A stretch of DNA of 55,180 nt, from assembly GCF_027532185.1 (NCBI RefSeq), contig NZ_JAPZSV010000013.1, forward strand, positions 1 through 55,180. Reading direction: 5' to 3'. The stretch is from Hylemonella sp. GTDB lineage: Bacteria; Pseudomonadota; Gammaproteobacteria; Burkholderiales; Burkholderiaceae_C. Positions 27,713 through 37,015 of the stretch are shown one piece after another; position 1 is the first letter of the stretch; each line of letters starts with the position of its first letter. The notes beneath the pieces were generated by a model. It was not told the origin of the DNA, did no database searches, and was given only the letters and a program-made list of their open reading frames with translations. The position numbers and the translations under genes are program-made.

Positions 27713-28048
27713 ATGGCCCAGCCCCATGTGCCATCCGGTGAAGTGGTGAGCGTGCGCCCGCTGGGCGCCGCGCTGGCCCAAACACGCACCCGCGCCCTCC
27801 TCAAGGCCGAGCAGCTGGAGGTGGTGCGCATCGTGCTGCCCGCGGGGACCACGCTGCGCGAGCACCAGACATCGGGCGAGATCACGGTGCAGTGCATCGA
27901 GGGTCGCATCGAATTCACCACGCCCGCAGGGGTGCAGACCATGGTTGCGGGTGATTTCATCCACCTGCGCGGCGGCGAAGCGCATGCCCTGCGCGCCGTC
28001 GAAGACGCCTCGGCACTCGTGACGATCTGCCTGCTGCCGCGGCGCTGA
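27713..28048 (+). CDS. Small cupin-domain protein
   Basis: 111 residues from ATG 27713, with GGAGG upstream; the frame is open further upstream but without a start signal. The single cupin barrel is seen in VLPAGTTLREHQTSGEITVQ (motif 1, with His and Glu ligands) and GDFIHLRGGEAHAL (motif 2). The protein is cytoplasmic and may bind a metal. Function is unknown; such proteins appear near fumC, stress and denitrification genes. Confidence 0.8.
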   Translation: MAQPHVPSGEVVSVRPLGAALAQTRTRALLKAEQLEVVRIVLPAGTTLREHQTSGEITVQCIEGRIEFTTPAGVQTMVAGDFIHLRGGEAHALRAVEDASALVTICLLPRR

Positions 28049-28099
28049 GCGGGCCGCGCTGGCATCGGGCCGCGGGATGGGTTAACCTTGCGCCCATCC

Positions 28100-28228
28100 A
28101 TGAATGTCCAGTTCCTGATCATCGGCCAGCATCTGGCGCGCAGCACGCGCGGGCGGCCTTGCGCGCCGCCGGCTGCCGCACGCTGACCCTGCGCACGCGC
28201 GCCGCCACTGGCGCGCCCTGATCATTTT
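28100..28228 (+). other. Possible gene fragment before hppD
   Basis: An ATG at 28100 opens a peptide MNVQFLIIGQHLARSTR; a +1 shift would continue as [17 protein letters not shown] to a stop near 28222. It could be a decayed gene or chance. No Shine-Dalgarno is present. Confidence 0.2.
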
Positions 28229-28240
28229 TGGAGATTCCTC

Positions 28241-29320
28241 ATGGCCGATCTGTTTGACAACCCCATGGGCCTGTGCGGCTTCGAATTCGTCGAGTTCGCC
28301 GCGCCTGCCCCCCACACCCTGGAGCCCCTGTTCGAGAAGATGGGCTTCTCCCTGGTGGCGCGCCACCGCAGCAAGGACGTGCTGCTCTACCGCCAGGGCG
28401 AGATCAACTTCATCGTCAACCGCGAGCCCCGCAGCCTGGCTGGCTACTTTGCGGCCGAGCACGGACCCTGCGCCTGCGCCATGGCTTTTCGCGTGCGCGA
28501 TTCGCACAAGGCCTATGCGCGCGCGCTGGAGCTGGGCGCCCAGCCGGTGGACGTGCCCACGGGCCCCATGGAGCTGCGCCTGCCGGCGATCAAGGGCATC
28601 GGCGGCGCGCCGCTGTACCTGATCGACCGCTACGAGGACGGCAAAAGCATCTACGACATCGACTTCGAGTTTCTCGAAGGCGTGGACCGGCATCCGCGCG
28701 GGCACGGCCTGAAGATCATCGACCACCTCACGCACAACGTCTACCGCGGACGCATGAGCTTCTGGAGCCAGTTCTACGAGAAGCTGTTCAACTTCCGCGA
28801 GATCCGCTACTTCGACATCCAGGGTGAGTACACGGGGCTGACCAGCCGCGCCATGACCGCTCCCGACGGCATGATCCGCATCCCGCTCAACGAGGAGTCA
28901 GGCAAAGGCAGCGGGCAGATCGAGGAGTTCCTCATGCAGTTCAACGGCGAGGGCATCCAGCACATCGCCCTGCTGACGGACGATCTGATCGCCAGTGTCG
29001 ACGCGCTGCAGCTGGCCGGCATTCCGCTGATGACCGCGCCCAACGACATCTATTACGAGATGCTGGCCGAACGCCTGCCCGGCCACGGCGAGCCCGTGCC
29101 CGAGCTGCAGGCGCGCGGCATCCTGATGGACGGTTCGACCCGCGACGGCAAAGCGCGCCTGCTGCTGCAGATCTTCAGCCAGCCCCTGCTGGGGCCGGTG
29201 TTCTTCGAGTTCATCCAGCGCAAGGCCGACGAGGGCTTTGGCGAGGGCAACTTCAAGGCCCTGTTCGAAAGCCTGGAGCGCGACCAGATCCGCCGCGGCG
29301 CGCTCAAGGTCGGGGACTGA
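28241..29320 (+). CDS. hppD: 4-hydroxyphenylpyruvate dioxygenase
   Basis: 359 residues, two VOC-type halves. The iron ligands of the C-terminal half are His162 in IIDHLTHNV, His241 in [10 protein letters not shown] and Glu323 in [18 protein letters not shown]. It converts 4-hydroxyphenylpyruvate to homogentisate in tyrosine and phenylalanine degradation. GGAG lies 7 nt before the ATG. Homogentisate dioxygenase and fumarylacetoacetase are not in the window, so the gene is detached from the rest of the pathway. Confidence 0.97.
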   Translation: MADLFDNPMGLCGFEFVEFAAPAPHTLEPLFEKMGFSLVARHRSKDVLLYRQGEINFIVNREPRSLAGYFAAEHGPCACAMAFRVRDSHKAYARALELGAQPVDVPTGPMELRLPAIKGIGGAPLYLIDRYEDGKSIYDIDFEFLEGVDRHPRGHGLKIIDHLTHNVYRGRMSFWSQFYEKLFNFREIRYFDIQGEYTGLTSRAMTAPDGMIRIPLNEESGKGSGQIEEFLMQFNGEGIQHIALLTDDLIASVDALQLAGIPLMTAPNDIYYEMLAERLPGHGEPVPELQARGILMDGSTRDGKARLLLQIFSQPLLGPVFFEFIQRKADEGFGEGNFKALFESLERDQIRRGALKVGD

Positions 29321-29332
29321 AGCGCGCCTACT

Positions 29333-29620
29333 TCAACGCTGCGGCTGCGTCAGGCGCTCACGCAGCAGCAGCGCCATGAAGACCAGGCCCGCGCTCAGGC
29401 TGGTGTGGCCGCTGTAGCTGACCAGACCCAGGGCCCAGCCCTGACGGCCCACGGCCGCGGCCAAGGCCAACAGCAGACTGGCCCAGCCGGCCAGACGCAA
29501 GGCGCGCGTGCAGCGCGGCGCCAGGGCGTGGCCGAGCTGGATGTCCTGCTGCCGCTCGGTGGCCAGGGCCAGCACGGCAAAGCCGAGCAGGCTGGGCCCA
29601 AAGATCAAGGCGTGGTTCAT
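29333..29620 (-). CDS. DUF3325 membrane protein
   Basis: 95 residues with three hydrophobic helices (LLGFAVLALATE, LAGWASLLLALAAAVG, SAGLVFMALLLRE) and the conserved RQQDIQLGHA segment. This matches DUF3325, found with PepSY-type iron-uptake genes. Its ATG overlaps the PepSY gene's stop by 4 nt (ATGA). It is the last gene of the operon and converges on hppD with a 12-nt gap. Function unknown. Confidence 0.85.
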   Translation of the reverse strand: MNHALIFGPSLLGFAVLALATERQQDIQLGHALAPRCTRALRLAGWASLLLALAAAVGRQGWALGLVSYSGHTSLSAGLVFMALLLRERLTQPQR

Positions 29621-31236
29621 GCGCCCTCCCCGGCCGCGCACGCCATGGCCGCCACCGGCGCCTTGCGGCGCGCCGGCTGCGCGGCCTGCGGGTGCCGCGC
29701 CAGGCGCAGGGCCATCAGGGCATGCAAGGCGGCCAGGGCCCAGAGCATCAGGTCCATGCCCGCATAGACCCAGTCCCCCTGGGCGATGCTGTGCCAGATC
29801 GGACGCGCCGTCGTGAACGCGTTGAGCAACGGCAGCAGGGCCAGCACCACGGTGGCCGCCCAAAGCTGCGTGAGCCAGGCCTCGCGCGCCGGGCGCAGCA
29901 CGGCATGCAGCAGGGTCACGGCCCAAACGATGAAGAAGACGTGGATCTCCCAGTCGCCGCGCTGCGCCAGGTCCAGCGGCAGCAGGCGGTTGGCCCAGAG
30001 CAGGCTGGCCATGGCGATAGACAGGCCTGCAATGGCTGCAATGTTGAGCCGCTCCACCAGCCGGAAGCCGAAGTAGGGGCGCTCGGGGTCGGGCAGTTTC
30101 TGGCGCCGTTTGACGATCCACATCACCAGCCCCGTGCCCACCATGGCCGTGCCGGCCAGACTCACGATGAAGTAAAGCCAGCGCAGGGTGGTGTCGCTGA
30201 AGCGCCCGAGGTGCAGGGCGTAGAGTACGCCACGCGTCTCGGCTGCGGCGCCCACGTGGTCCTTGACCTGCAGCAGCTGGCCGCTGGCGCCTTCGAACAG
30301 CAGGTACTGCGGGCTCATGGAGACGCGCCCTTCGTCACCGCGCGTGACGAGCACGCGCGCAGCCGCATCGCCCGGGTGGTTGACGATGACGCGCTCGACA
30401 TGGGTCTCCCCCCAGCGCGCCTGGGCCTGACGCACCATGTCGTCGACCGGCGCCAAAGCCGCCTTCTGGCCACTGGCCTGGCCCGAAGGGGCGGCGGCGC
30501 TGAGCTCGGCCGTGAGCTGCTGACGTTCGGCGGCGGTCTGGAAGGCCGCCTGCTCACCCCAGGGCATGTACATGGCCATGAGCGTGACGAGACCCGTGTA
30601 GGTGATCATCAGGTGGAACGGCAGGCCGAAGACCGAGAGCGCGTTGTGCGCATCGAGCCAGGAGCGCTGCCCTTTGCCCCAGCGGAAGGTGAAGAAGTCG
30701 ATGAAGATCTTCTTGTGCGTGATCACGCCGCTGACGATGGCCACGAGCATGAACATGGCGCAGAAACCGGCCAGCCAGCGCCCCCAGAGCACGGGCATGT
30801 AGTGGAACTGGAAGTGGAAGCGGTAGAAGAACTCACCGCCCCGAGTGTCGCGCGCGGCGACCTTGGCACCGGTGGCCGGGTCGAAGGTGGCTTCCTCGAA
30901 GCCGCGCTGGCCCGGTGTGCGGGGTGCCAGGCGCCAGAAGCTGCTCACACTGTTGCTACGCTCGTCGGGCAGGCGCAGGCTCCACTGCGTAGCGTGCGGC
31001 GCGAGCACGGCCAGCTGGTCCACGACGCGTTGCGCGACCAGGGCCTCGTCGGGTACCTGGGCCTGGTACGGCAGCTCGGGCCGCATCCACTGCGAGATCT
31101 CGTCGCGGAAATAACTCACCGTGCCGGTGAGGAACATGGCATAGAGGAACCAGCCCGTGAGCAGACCGGCCCAGATGTGCAAGTCCGACATGGTCTGGCG
31201 GATGCCGCGGGGCTTGGGCTCGTCGCGGGTGTTCAT
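29617..31236 (-). CDS. PepSY-associated membrane protein of iron-siderophore uptake
   Basis: 539 residues from ATG 31236; the open frame to 31596 overlaps other real genes and is not used. The family (PepSY_TM, PF03929-like) is shown by the start TMSDLHIWAGLLTGWFLYAMF, the long periplasmic loops with PepSY segments, and HNALSVFGLPFHLMITYTGL. About seven membrane helices are visible and paired His (HIWAG, HFQFHYM, HKKIF, HNAL, HLM) suggest heme or metal binding. Family members are proposed inner-membrane ferric-siderophore reductases. Overlaps DUF3649 and DUF3325 by 4 nt each. Confidence 0.9.
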   Translation of the reverse strand: MNTRDEPKPRGIRQTMSDLHIWAGLLTGWFLYAMFLTGTVSYFRDEISQWMRPELPYQAQVPDEALVAQRVVDQLAVLAPHATQWSLRLPDERSNSVSSFWRLAPRTPGQRGFEEATFDPATGAKVAARDTRGGEFFYRFHFQFHYMPVLWGRWLAGFCAMFMLVAIVSGVITHKKIFIDFFTFRWGKGQRSWLDAHNALSVFGLPFHLMITYTGLVTLMAMYMPWGEQAAFQTAAERQQLTAELSAAAPSGQASGQKAALAPVDDMVRQAQARWGETHVERVIVNHPGDAAARVLVTRGDEGRVSMSPQYLLFEGASGQLLQVKDHVGAAAETRGVLYALHLGRFSDTTLRWLYFIVSLAGTAMVGTGLVMWIVKRRQKLPDPERPYFGFRLVERLNIAAIAGLSIAMASLLWANRLLPLDLAQRGDWEIHVFFIVWAVTLLHAVLRPAREAWLTQLWAATVVLALLPLLNAFTTARPIWHSIAQGDWVYAGMDLMLWALAALHALMALRLARHPQAAQPARRKAPVAAMACAAGEGA

Positions 31237-31532
31237 CGTGCGCCTCCACCCGCCCAGACCCAGCTCGCGGCCAGCAGCAGCGGCAGAGCCGCCAACAGCA
31301 GCCCGGCCCAGGCACGCCGCGCGCTGCGAACGGCAAAGACCCAGATCACTGCGCCCGTGTAGACCCCAAAGCTCGCCAGCATGCCGGTGAGCACGGCCTG
31401 CGGCCGGCTCATGGGCAGGGCCAGCGCGGCGACGCTGGCCAGCGCCGCGAGCGCGTAGCCCCCGAAGAGGGCCGCCACGATGCGCGAGATCAGCGGACCG
31501 ACGTGACGGATGCGGTGCAGGACAGCGTTCAC
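31233..31532 (-). CDS. DUF3649 membrane protein
   Basis: 99 residues with three hydrophobic helices. The segment SRIVAALFGGYALAALASVA and LPMSRPQAVLTGMLASFGVY are typical of DUF3649, an accessory protein almost always next to PepSY-type iron-uptake genes. It overlaps DUF4198 and PepSY genes by 4 nt on either side, implying translational coupling. The molecular role is unknown. Confidence 0.87.
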   Translation of the reverse strand: MNAVLHRIRHVGPLISRIVAALFGGYALAALASVAALALPMSRPQAVLTGMLASFGVYTGAVIWVFAVRSARRAWAGLLLAALPLLLAASWVWAGGGAR

Positions 31533-32257
31533 TTGCTCTGGTAAGGCGCAGCGGCCGGAGGCGCCGGGATGGGTTCCAGCCCGGCGGGCTGCACATAGCT
31601 CAGCGTGGTCGTGTAGCTGATGCTGTCGTACTTCTCGGGGCCGTTGACGCCGGCGCGCTCGCCGGGCGTGCGCTCGGTGTGACTGACCTCGGCCACATAA
31701 GGGCCCTTCCAGGGCAGGCTGAACTGCACCCGGCCCTCGGCGTCGGTCTGCGCTTCTCGCGCCCAGCCCGACTGGGTGACCAGCGTGACCTTGGTCTTGG
31801 CCTTGGGCTGGCCCTGGTAGTAGAGCCTGAACTCGCCGGCCTTGCCTGTGGGCACCAGATCGAGCACGAGGCGCGGCTCCTGCGCCGAGAAATCGGTGAT
31901 GAGGCGCGCGGCCGGGTGGTACCAGCCTTTACCGCCATCCTTGATGTTGAAGAGCGGATAGCGAGCCTCCTCAGCCACGATGCTCTCGCCCTGGCCAGCC
32001 TTGAAAGGCAGGGTGTAAGCATCGCGGGCCTTACCGGCCCGCGCGCTATTCTTCACGTCCTGGCCCGCGACCAGGGTGGCCGTGGGCTGCACGAACTTGT
32101 CGAGCAGGCCTGGCGAGACCTCGCGCAGGTTTTCGCCGAACTCACCGAAGCGCAGGACCGTACCCTGGCCTTCGGCCGGCTCCAGCCAGATCTGATGGGC
32201 GTGCGCCGCACCTGCGGCACAGACCAGGGCAGCGAGCGCGATCCAGAGTTTTTTCAT
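31529..32257 (-). CDS. DUF4198 periplasmic protein
   Basis: 242 residues with a Sec signal (MKKLWIALAALVCAAGAAHA) cut before HQIWLEP, the conserved mature start of DUF4198. The rest is beta-rich with GWAREAQTDAEGRVQFSLPW, an Ig/CarboxypepD_reg-like fold. Homologues occur in nickel, cobalt and iron uptake loci and are thought to bind metal with the N-terminal His. AAGGAG precedes the start. It is the second gene of the operon after the TonB receptor, 38 nt away. Confidence 0.88.
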   Translation of the reverse strand: MKKLWIALAALVCAAGAAHAHQIWLEPAEGQGTVLRFGEFGENLREVSPGLLDKFVQPTATLVAGQDVKNSARAGKARDAYTLPFKAGQGESIVAEEARYPLFNIKDGGKGWYHPAARLITDFSAQEPRLVLDLVPTGKAGEFRLYYQGQPKAKTKVTLVTQSGWAREAQTDAEGRVQFSLPWKGPYVAEVSHTERTPGERAGVNGPEKYDSISYTTTLSYVQPAGLEPIPAPPAAAPYQSK

Positions 32258-32295
32258 GAGGGCTCCTTGGAATGGAAGGGGTCAGCAGATGGACA

Positions 32296-34476
32296 TCAGA
32301 AATCGACGGTGGCCGAGACCACGAGGGTGCGCGGGGCGCTGACGGTGGCGTAGTTGTTGCCGCTCATCATCCAGTAGCTCTTGTCACTCAGGTTCTCGAT
32401 AGCGGCGCGCAATACGAGCGGACGGCCGTCCATCTGCGTGCGATAGCGTGCACCGATGTCGTACCGGGTCCAGCCCGGAACGACGAAGGTGTTTTCGCTG
32501 TTGCCGTAGGCCGATGAGGTATTGATCACACGGCCGTTCAGGCTCAGCCCCTGGACCCAGGGCGTATCCCAGTCGGCACCAAGATTGACGGTGCGGAACG
32601 GAACGCCACCCGTCCTGTTGCCAACGTTGGTTCCACCCGTCGCGCTGGTGAGCTTGGAGTCATTGAACATCGCGCTGGTCATGAAACGCAGGCCACGCTG
32701 AACCTCGCCATACGCCGTGAGCTCCAGACCCCGGTTACGGTTTTCGCCGTTGTAGCTGAGGACATTGTTCTCGGCCATGGCATTAGGGCGCTCGATCTGG
32801 AACAGGCTGAGCCCGGTCATGACCTTGCCCCAATCCACCTTCACACCCACTTCGCGCTGCGTGGACTTGTAGGGAGCTAGGATTTCGCCCGCATTGTTGT
32901 AGGTCGCACCCACAATCTGGCCACGCGTCAGGCCTTGGGTGTAGTTGCTATAGAGCGAGACATGGCCTGCGAGCTTGAACACGATGCCTGCCAGGGGGGA
33001 CGCCGCGCTGGCCTTGTAATGCGTGGTTTCAGCGCCTGTCGTCTGATTGAAGTTCTGCTGCACGATGGACTGGTCACGCACACCCACGGTCAGCAGCAGG
33101 CGGTCTTCGGCAAACGCCATGGTGTCCGTCAGTGCGTTGCTGTACAGGATGTTGTCAGCGCTCTTCGCCGCAGGACCCCGTGGGGTCGTCACGGTCGGCA
33201 GCGGCGCGGGGTTGTACAGGCTCGATGCGTTCCGGGTGGTTGAGGTCGCATAGAAATAGCCGGACTCCTGGTCAAGGCGGCTGGTCGCAAAGGTCAGCGT
33301 ATGCGCCACGCTGCCGGTGGCGAAGCGCTTGCGCAGCCCGGCGTCAGCCACGGTGGTCTTGCTGTAGTAGTCGTAGTAGCCATTGCGCACATAGAAATTG
33401 CCTTGTGCATCGATACCGCTGGCGCTGCCAGCTGCGGAGGCCATGGCACTCGGAAAGATCTGCTGATAGGCATAGTCGGTGTAGCCTATGCCGCCGTAGA
33501 CCATCAGCGTGTCGCTGAGGTCGTATTCCAGCTTGCTGGCCACCGTGTTGTTACGTGAATCAAACTGCGTGCCCGGGTAGTAGTTCAGACGGGAATCGGG
33601 CGGTGTCGGAACCTGCGTGATGCCGGCGACAAAGCCGCTCTGCGGGCGGAACTCGCTGATCTCATCGCGCTGCGCCAAACCGTCGAGCGACCACCGCAGA
33701 TTCCGGCTGCGGTAGTCCACCGCCAGCGCCCCCAGTCCCAGCTGCTGCTTGCTATCGTCGATGGTGCCCTCACCGCTGCGTACAACGCCGTTGAAGCGCA
33801 CGCCCCAGGCTTTGTCCTCACCAAAGCGGCGGCCTAGATCGAGGTGGGTACCCAGCTGCGACTTGCTCAGATAGCTTGCCGTCAAACGGGTCAGAGGCTC
33901 GTCGCCGGCACGCTTGGTCACCAGGTTCATGCTGCCGCCGATGCTGCCGTTCGGCGGCACGCCATGGGCCAGTGTGCCCGGCCCCTTGAGCACCTCCACG
34001 CGCTCCACCATTTCCACCGGCAGGCGGCTGGTCGGTGCCAGCCCGTACATCCCGTTGATGCCGATATCGGCGTTCGAGACGGTGAAGCCGCGAATCTGGA
34101 ACTCGTCGCCAAAGCCCCCGGCCGAGGTCAGGGCACGCACCGAGGCGTCGTTCGCCACCACGTCGGCCACGCTACGGGCCTGCTGGTTTTGCAGTTGCTC
34201 AGCGGTGTAGTTGGCTGTGCTGAAGGGCATGTCCATCACATCGGCCGTGCCCAGCATGCCCAGGCCGCCGCCGCGGGCCAGCTGTCCGCCGGCATAGGGC
34301 TGCGGCAGGCCGCCTTCGGCCTGCTCCACCACCCTCACCTCCTTGAGCGTGCCCTCGGTCGCGACCGTCTGGGCCAGTGCGCCACCGGCCGCCAGGGCCA
34401 GCCCGGCCCCCAGCAGGGGTTGCAACAAGGCGACCAGGGGACGAAGAGCGAACCTGGGAGGACGGGCGTATTTCAT
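32296..34476 (-). CDS. TonB-dependent siderophore receptor
   Basis: 726 residues from ATG 34476; the frame runs on to 34557 through the promoter and is not coding there. A signal peptide ends near residue 35. The plug domain has QQARSVADVVANDASVRAL and QIRGFTVSNADIGINGMYGL, VEVLKGPGTLAHG being typical of FhuA/FpvA-type siderophore receptors. The protein ends in aromatic VSATVDF, the beta-barrel assembly signal. It imports a ferric siderophore, using TonB energy; the ligand is unknown. A Fur box lies 50-75 nt upstream. It leads the operon to DUF3325. Confidence 0.95.
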   Translation of the reverse strand: MKYARPPRFALRPLVALLQPLLGAGLALAAGGALAQTVATEGTLKEVRVVEQAEGGLPQPYAGGQLARGGGLGMLGTADVMDMPFSTANYTAEQLQNQQARSVADVVANDASVRALTSAGGFGDEFQIRGFTVSNADIGINGMYGLAPTSRLPVEMVERVEVLKGPGTLAHGVPPNGSIGGSMNLVTKRAGDEPLTRLTASYLSKSQLGTHLDLGRRFGEDKAWGVRFNGVVRSGEGTIDDSKQQLGLGALAVDYRSRNLRWSLDGLAQRDEISEFRPQSGFVAGITQVPTPPDSRLNYYPGTQFDSRNNTVASKLEYDLSDTLMVYGGIGYTDYAYQQIFPSAMASAAGSASGIDAQGNFYVRNGYYDYYSKTTVADAGLRKRFATGSVAHTLTFATSRLDQESGYFYATSTTRNASSLYNPAPLPTVTTPRGPAAKSADNILYSNALTDTMAFAEDRLLLTVGVRDQSIVQQNFNQTTGAETTHYKASAASPLAGIVFKLAGHVSLYSNYTQGLTRGQIVGATYNNAGEILAPYKSTQREVGVKVDWGKVMTGLSLFQIERPNAMAENNVLSYNGENRNRGLELTAYGEVQRGLRFMTSAMFNDSKLTSATGGTNVGNRTGGVPFRTVNLGADWDTPWVQGLSLNGRVINTSSAYGNSENTFVVPGWTRYDIGARYRTQMDGRPLVLRAAIENLSDKSYWMMSGNNYATVSAPRTLVVSATVDF

Positions 34477-34528
34477 GGGTGAGGGTTCCGGCAACAGGGA
34501 AAGGGTTGCATCAAAAAGATTAGTGATG

Positions 34529-34552
34529 CGAATGATAATGGTTATTATTATA
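34529..34552 (-). promoter_or_regulatory. Fur box and -10 of the iron-uptake operon
   Basis: On the minus strand AATAACCATTATCATTCGC matches the Fur consensus (GATAATGATAATCATTATC) closely, and a perfect TATAAT -10 overlaps its upstream edge (34547-34552). The region is far more AT-rich than its surroundings. Fur with iron would block the promoter directly. Confidence 0.85.
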
Positions 34553-34590
34553 TTCACAGAACCGACGACGGTCCTGGCGGCCCCGCCCCT

Positions 34591-35118
34591 TCAGTCCCGC
34601 GCGCGGGGCCTGAGGATCATCTGATCCTGCTGCAGCAGGATGTCAAAGCGAGCGAGAAAGCTCTGGCCCAGCAGGGCATCGCTGCTGTCGGGGCCCGTGA
34701 GGCCCACGCCCACCCGCACAGCCGAGACGCTGACCGGCCCCACGGTCACCGGCACACCGGCGACGATGCGGCCGGGGCGCTGGCCATTGGCCGTCATGAA
34801 GACGGCCGACTCCCCGGCCCCCAGGCCCGCCTTGCGCGCCAGCTCTTCGCTGACCGACACCAGAGACGCGCCGGTATCCACGAGAAAGTTCACGGGCTGG
34901 CCGTTGACCAGGCCGGGCGCATAGAAATGCCCGTCACGGGCGCGCGGGATCACGAGCTCGCCACGGGCGCTGACCGTCACGGGCGCCGGCTGCAGGTAGC
35001 GGTCCATGAAGTAATAGAGCACGCCCATCACCGCCAGCCAGAAGGCCAGGATGCCCAGCGTGCCGCGGCGTACGCTGCGGCCCAGCCCGGCCCTCACCTC
35101 GTCTTCCTGCTCGCTCAT
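34591..35118 (-). CDS. Membrane-anchored retropepsin-like aspartic protease
   Basis: 175 residues. One membrane anchor (about 20-38, LGILAFWLAVMGVLYYFMD) precedes a clan AA domain with the active-site Asp81-Thr-Gly in FLVDTGASLVSV and a C-terminal LLGQSFLARFDI, the 'ALLGM' hydrophobic-Gly motif of the TIGR02281 family. It would dimerise in the periplasm. The substrate is unknown. The gene starts 14 nt after the diguanylate cyclase and is probably its operon partner; it ends 39 nt before the Fur box. Confidence 0.88.
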   Translation of the reverse strand: MSEQEDEVRAGLGRSVRRGTLGILAFWLAVMGVLYYFMDRYLQPAPVTVSARGELVIPRARDGHFYAPGLVNGQPVNFLVDTGASLVSVSEELARKAGLGAGESAVFMTANGQRPGRIVAGVPVTVGPVSVSAVRVGVGLTGPDSSDALLGQSFLARFDILLQQDQMILRPRARD

Positions 35119-35132
35119 GGCCAGGGAGTATC

Positions 35133-36344
35133 TCAGGCTGCCAGCAGCACCTGGTTGCGGCCCTGGCGCTTGGCGAGGTAGAGCGCCACGTCCGCCTCCT
35201 TGAGCAGGACCTCGGCATCGGCCTCGTGGCGCGGCTGACCCGCGGCCACGCCCATGCTGATGGTGACGACGGGGGCTGCCGGTGAATGCGCGTGGGGCAT
35301 GGCCTCGGCCTCGACCGCCCCGCGCAGGCGCTCGGCGAATTCGCGCGCCGTGGCGGCATCGGCACCGGGCAGCACGACGACGAACTCCTCGCCGCCGTAG
35401 CGCGCCACCAGCTCACCGGCACGGCGCGCCACGCCCGCCAGTACCCCAGCCACCCGGCGCAGGCATTCGTCGCCAGCCTGGTGGCCGTAGTGGTCGTTGT
35501 AGGCCTTGAAGTGGTCGACGTCAATCAGCACCAGCGCCAGCGAAGCGCCCTGGCGCGCCGCGCGCTGCCACTCCTCGGCCCAGGCCTCGTCGAAGCGCCG
35601 TCGGTTCGCCAGGCCCGTGAGCGCATCGGTGCTGCTGAGCGCGGCCAGCTGCCGGTTGCTGCGTTCGAGCTCGGCGGTGCGCTCGCGCACGGTGGCTTCC
35701 AGGCCCTCGTTGGCGCTGCGGATCTCCTGCTGCAGGCGCGCCTGCTCGGCCATATCCGCCTGCACGCGGCGCGCGAAGCGCCAGCCCACCCAGAGCAGCA
35801 GCAGCAGTGCCGCCATGCGCAGGGCATAGGTGATCTGGCGCAGACGCTGGACCTCGAGGTCGCGCTGCGCCAATTCCTCGGTCAGCGCGCTGATGACGGA
35901 TTCGGTGGTGATCTCGTAGATCTTCTTGGCCAGCAAGTAGTCGTCTTCAACCAGCACGTCGCGGGCACGGCGCCAGTTGCCCACGCGCATGTAGCGCAGC
36001 GAACGGGCCTCGGTGGCGCGCAGCCCCTGCTGCAGCTCCAGCAGCACCGAGATGTCGCCCGACAGCCTGAGGGCCCGGCTGAGCTCGGCCACCGTGCCCA
36101 CCGTAGCGGTGAGTTGCTCGTCCACCGCGTCATAGCGGCTCACGCGCAGCAGCTTCTGCTCCAGAACCGCGCTGCCCAGCAGGCTGCTGAGCTCCTGCTC
36201 GAGGCGCACGATGCGCTCCAGCCGCGTGCTGATGCCCAGATGGCGCACGTGCATGTCCTCGCTGCGCGCGTCGGCATACATGCCCAGTGCGAAGGTCAGG
36301 ACCAGAACGGCCACCGCAATGTAAATGCTGCCCAGGTACCTCAT
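35133..36344 (-). CDS. Membrane-bound diguanylate cyclase (GGDEF)
   Basis: 403 residues from ATG 36344. Two membrane helices (6-24, 177-193) enclose a helical periplasmic sensor, then a coiled coil (about 200-240) leads into the GGDEF domain. The active site is intact: LIDVDHFKAYND and GGEEF (317-321). The inhibitory-site RxxD is RAGE, so product inhibition may be weak. It makes c-di-GMP from two GTP. Upstream extension to 36449 has no ribosome site. Operon with the aspartic protease. Confidence 0.92.
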   Translation of the reverse strand: MRYLGSIYIAVAVLVLTFALGMYADARSEDMHVRHLGISTRLERIVRLEQELSSLLGSAVLEQKLLRVSRYDAVDEQLTATVGTVAELSRALRLSGDISVLLELQQGLRATEARSLRYMRVGNWRRARDVLVEDDYLLAKKIYEITTESVISALTEELAQRDLEVQRLRQITYALRMAALLLLLWVGWRFARRVQADMAEQARLQQEIRSANEGLEATVRERTAELERSNRQLAALSSTDALTGLANRRRFDEAWAEEWQRAARQGASLALVLIDVDHFKAYNDHYGHQAGDECLRRVAGVLAGVARRAGELVARYGGEEFVVVLPGADAATAREFAERLRGAVEAEAMPHAHSPAAPVVTISMGVAAGQPRHEADAEVLLKEADVALYLAKRQGRNQVLLAA

Positions 36345-36440
36345 CGTGCTTTTCTTGTCGGAGCGTCCGGGGGGATTGGCGCCTCCCTCAAGGCGTGGCA
36401 GCCATTGTGCAGGCCCCGGGCGGACCTTGGCAAAGAAAGA

Positions 36441-36741
36441 TCGGCACAAATGCGCAATCCCGCGTACAATACGCTTCGCTGCTGCAACTTGCTTACCTTT
36501 GCGCAGCTGTTGTCTGACACGGCCCGCGGTCCTACCTACACCGCCCGCCCCGCCTGACCGGCCGCTCTCACCGGCTTTTTCTGGTCGTCACACTCCCCTT
36601 CTGCGGCAAGCCCTATCCCCGGTCTTTTGACGTTTCCTTTCCCTGACCGGACCGCCTGGCGGCTTGTGCCGCGACGTCCTGCCTTGTGCTCGACGGTTTG
36701 ATTGACCTTTGCAACGCGCGACGATACGCGCGCCCCTTTTG
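36441..36741 (+). promoter_or_regulatory. Promoter and long leader of the infA cassette
   Basis: TCGGCA (36441-36446) and TACAAT (36465-36470) with an 18-nt spacer form a plausible sigma-70 promoter. Transcription from about 36477 gives a leader of some 265 nt before the first start codon. The leader is pyrimidine-rich and has no open frame. Long leaders are typical of cold-shock mRNAs; that role is inference. The stretch 36345-36440 shows nothing else. Confidence 0.45.
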
Positions 36742-36978
36742 ATGAACACCACCCTAGAAAAAGCATTCTCGGTGGGCAAGTACCTTGTCTCACCCCTCAT
36801 CCGCACCACCGACACGGGCCGCTACCAAGCGTCCGTCTCGATCCGCAGCGGCAGCGGCCGCGGCACGCATGACCGCGTGTTCCGCTTCGTGCCCGAATTC
36901 AGCACGCGTGAAGGCGCACTGCAGTACGCCATCAACGAAGGCTGCAGCTGGCTGCGCCAGCGCCACAGCTACGCCTGA
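36742..36978 (+). CDS. Small basic protein of unknown function
   Basis: 78 residues from ATG 36742 ([20 protein letters not shown]); no Shine-Dalgarno, and an in-frame start at 36709 is possible. The sequence alternates polar and hydrophobic residues ([20 protein letters not shown]), suggesting a beta sheet, then a helix with [16 protein letters not shown]. It resembles small RNA- or DNA-binding folds but I do not recognise the family. It is the first gene of the cassette with infA 37 nt downstream. Confidence 0.65.
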   Translation: MNTTLEKAFSVGKYLVSPLIRTTDTGRYQASVSIRSGSGRGTHDRVFRFVPEFSTREGALQYAINEGCSWLRQRHSYA

Positions 36979-37015
36979 CCCCGTTACACATCGACAAGCC
37001 CCGAAGGAGGACCCC

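Noticed and set aside
36477-36741. Known riboswitch class in the infA leader
   Set aside because: I saw no TPP, SAM, cobalamin, glycine or PreQ1 signature; it remains an unassigned leader.
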